From contig CAVIJF010000060.1 in NCBI GenBank assembly GCA_963643175.1, forward strand, positions 1 through 6,032: a DNA stretch of 6,032 nt, read 5' to 3'. Below are positions 5,885 through 6,032 of this stretch, in pieces. This DNA comes from CAMEON01 sp963643175. GTDB taxonomy: Bacteria; Bacillota; Clostridia; Oscillospirales; CAG-272. The position numbers and the translations under genes are program-made. Numbering within the stretch: the stretch's first letter is position 1; every line of letters starts with the position of its first letter. The notes beneath the pieces were generated by a model, which was not told where the DNA came from, did no database searches, and saw nothing but the letters and a program-made list of their open reading frames with translations.

Positions 5885-6032
5885 AGGTTTGATTCCTTTC
5901 TGATTCAGGGGAACCGCTGATTGATTCAGCGCTTTCCGAGATATATTTCATACATTCAGGGATTGCGGGATGGCTACATACCGTTCGCGGTGTCCGGCGG
6001 CACTCCGCCATCGCGATACCATCATCGGGACT
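5885..6032 (-). other. Upstream region of the ABC operon, no clear gene
   Basis: This 148-nt stretch holds a small inverted repeat CGCTGA (5915-5920) with TCAGCG (5926-5931), and GGCGG (5996-6000) with CCGCC (6005-6009). No good -35/-10 pair is visible on the minus strand, so the promoter is probably farther upstream, outside the window. Two minus-strand frames are open from the window edge. One stops just inside the receptor gene and the other about 85 nt into the window. Either could be the tail of an upstream gene, but neither shows a recognisable domain. Confidence 0.4.
5894..5899 (-). promoter_or_regulatory. Ribosome binding site of the receptor gene
   Basis: On the minus strand AAAGGA lies 9 nt before the ATG at 5884-5882. 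The site is of the same form and spacing as that of the permease gene, and the start it supports gives a complete lipoprotein signal. Confidence 0.65.

Noticed and set aside
6012..6025. T-box-like sequence on the minus strand (ATGATGGTATCGCG, 11 of 14 bases matching AGGGTGGTACCGCG)
   Set aside because: Although T-boxes control related TrpXYZ operons, no terminator stem with a T-run follows before the receptor start about 130 nt away, and three bases differ from the normally near-invariant motif. The leader stem I would lie outside the window, so it cannot be tested here; a covariance search on extended sequence would decide.

Overview
The window looks like chromosomal DNA of a moderately GC-rich, low-oxygen Gram-positive bacterium, most likely a gut-type clostridium (Oscillospirales/Ruminococcaceae-like). 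This is inferred from strong purine-rich Shine-Dalgarno sites (GGAGGAG, AAGGAGGTG), a near-consensus sigma-A promoter, a lipoprotein-type solute receptor, and protein families common in Firmicutes. No 16S rRNA or other taxonomic marker is present, so the assignment is tentative.

Layout: (1) Positions 1-261 (+) hold the C-terminal part of a small protein that resembles the SMI1/KNR4 (SUKH) superfamily. Its base composition is visibly more AT-rich than the rest. (2) Positions 262-588 are intergenic: a perfect 17-bp inverted repeat starting at the stop codon, a GC-rich stretch, and a clear promoter (TTGACA, 17 nt, TAAAGT with an extended -10 TG). (3) Positions 589-2997 (+) encode a complete 802-residue cytoplasmic glycoside hydrolase family 38 alpha-mannosidase, apparently a single-gene transcription unit. 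(4) Positions 2998-3183 separate convergent units and hold three potential hairpins, including a perfect 21-bp stem with a 4-nt loop. (5) Positions 3184-5884 (-) hold a three-gene ABC importer operon in the order lipoprotein receptor, permease, ATPase, of the COG2984/COG4120/COG1101 type (the TrpXYZ-like class). The genes are tightly packed: a 14-nt gap, then a 4-nt ATGA overlap. (6) Positions 5885-6032 are the operon's upstream region, with no confident gene or promoter.

The mannosidase would trim alpha-mannosides that have already entered the cell. The ABC system would capture and import a small solute, by family analogy possibly an aromatic amino acid or related compound. The two units converge and nothing in the sequence ties them functionally.

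The most unusual signal is a short repeat, 22 of 25 bases identical, that begins at the stop codon of both plus-strand genes and so flanks the mannosidase unit. The two copies share a left half but have different right halves, each forming its own hairpin. I do not see a wholly new defence, mobile or RNA-guided system here.
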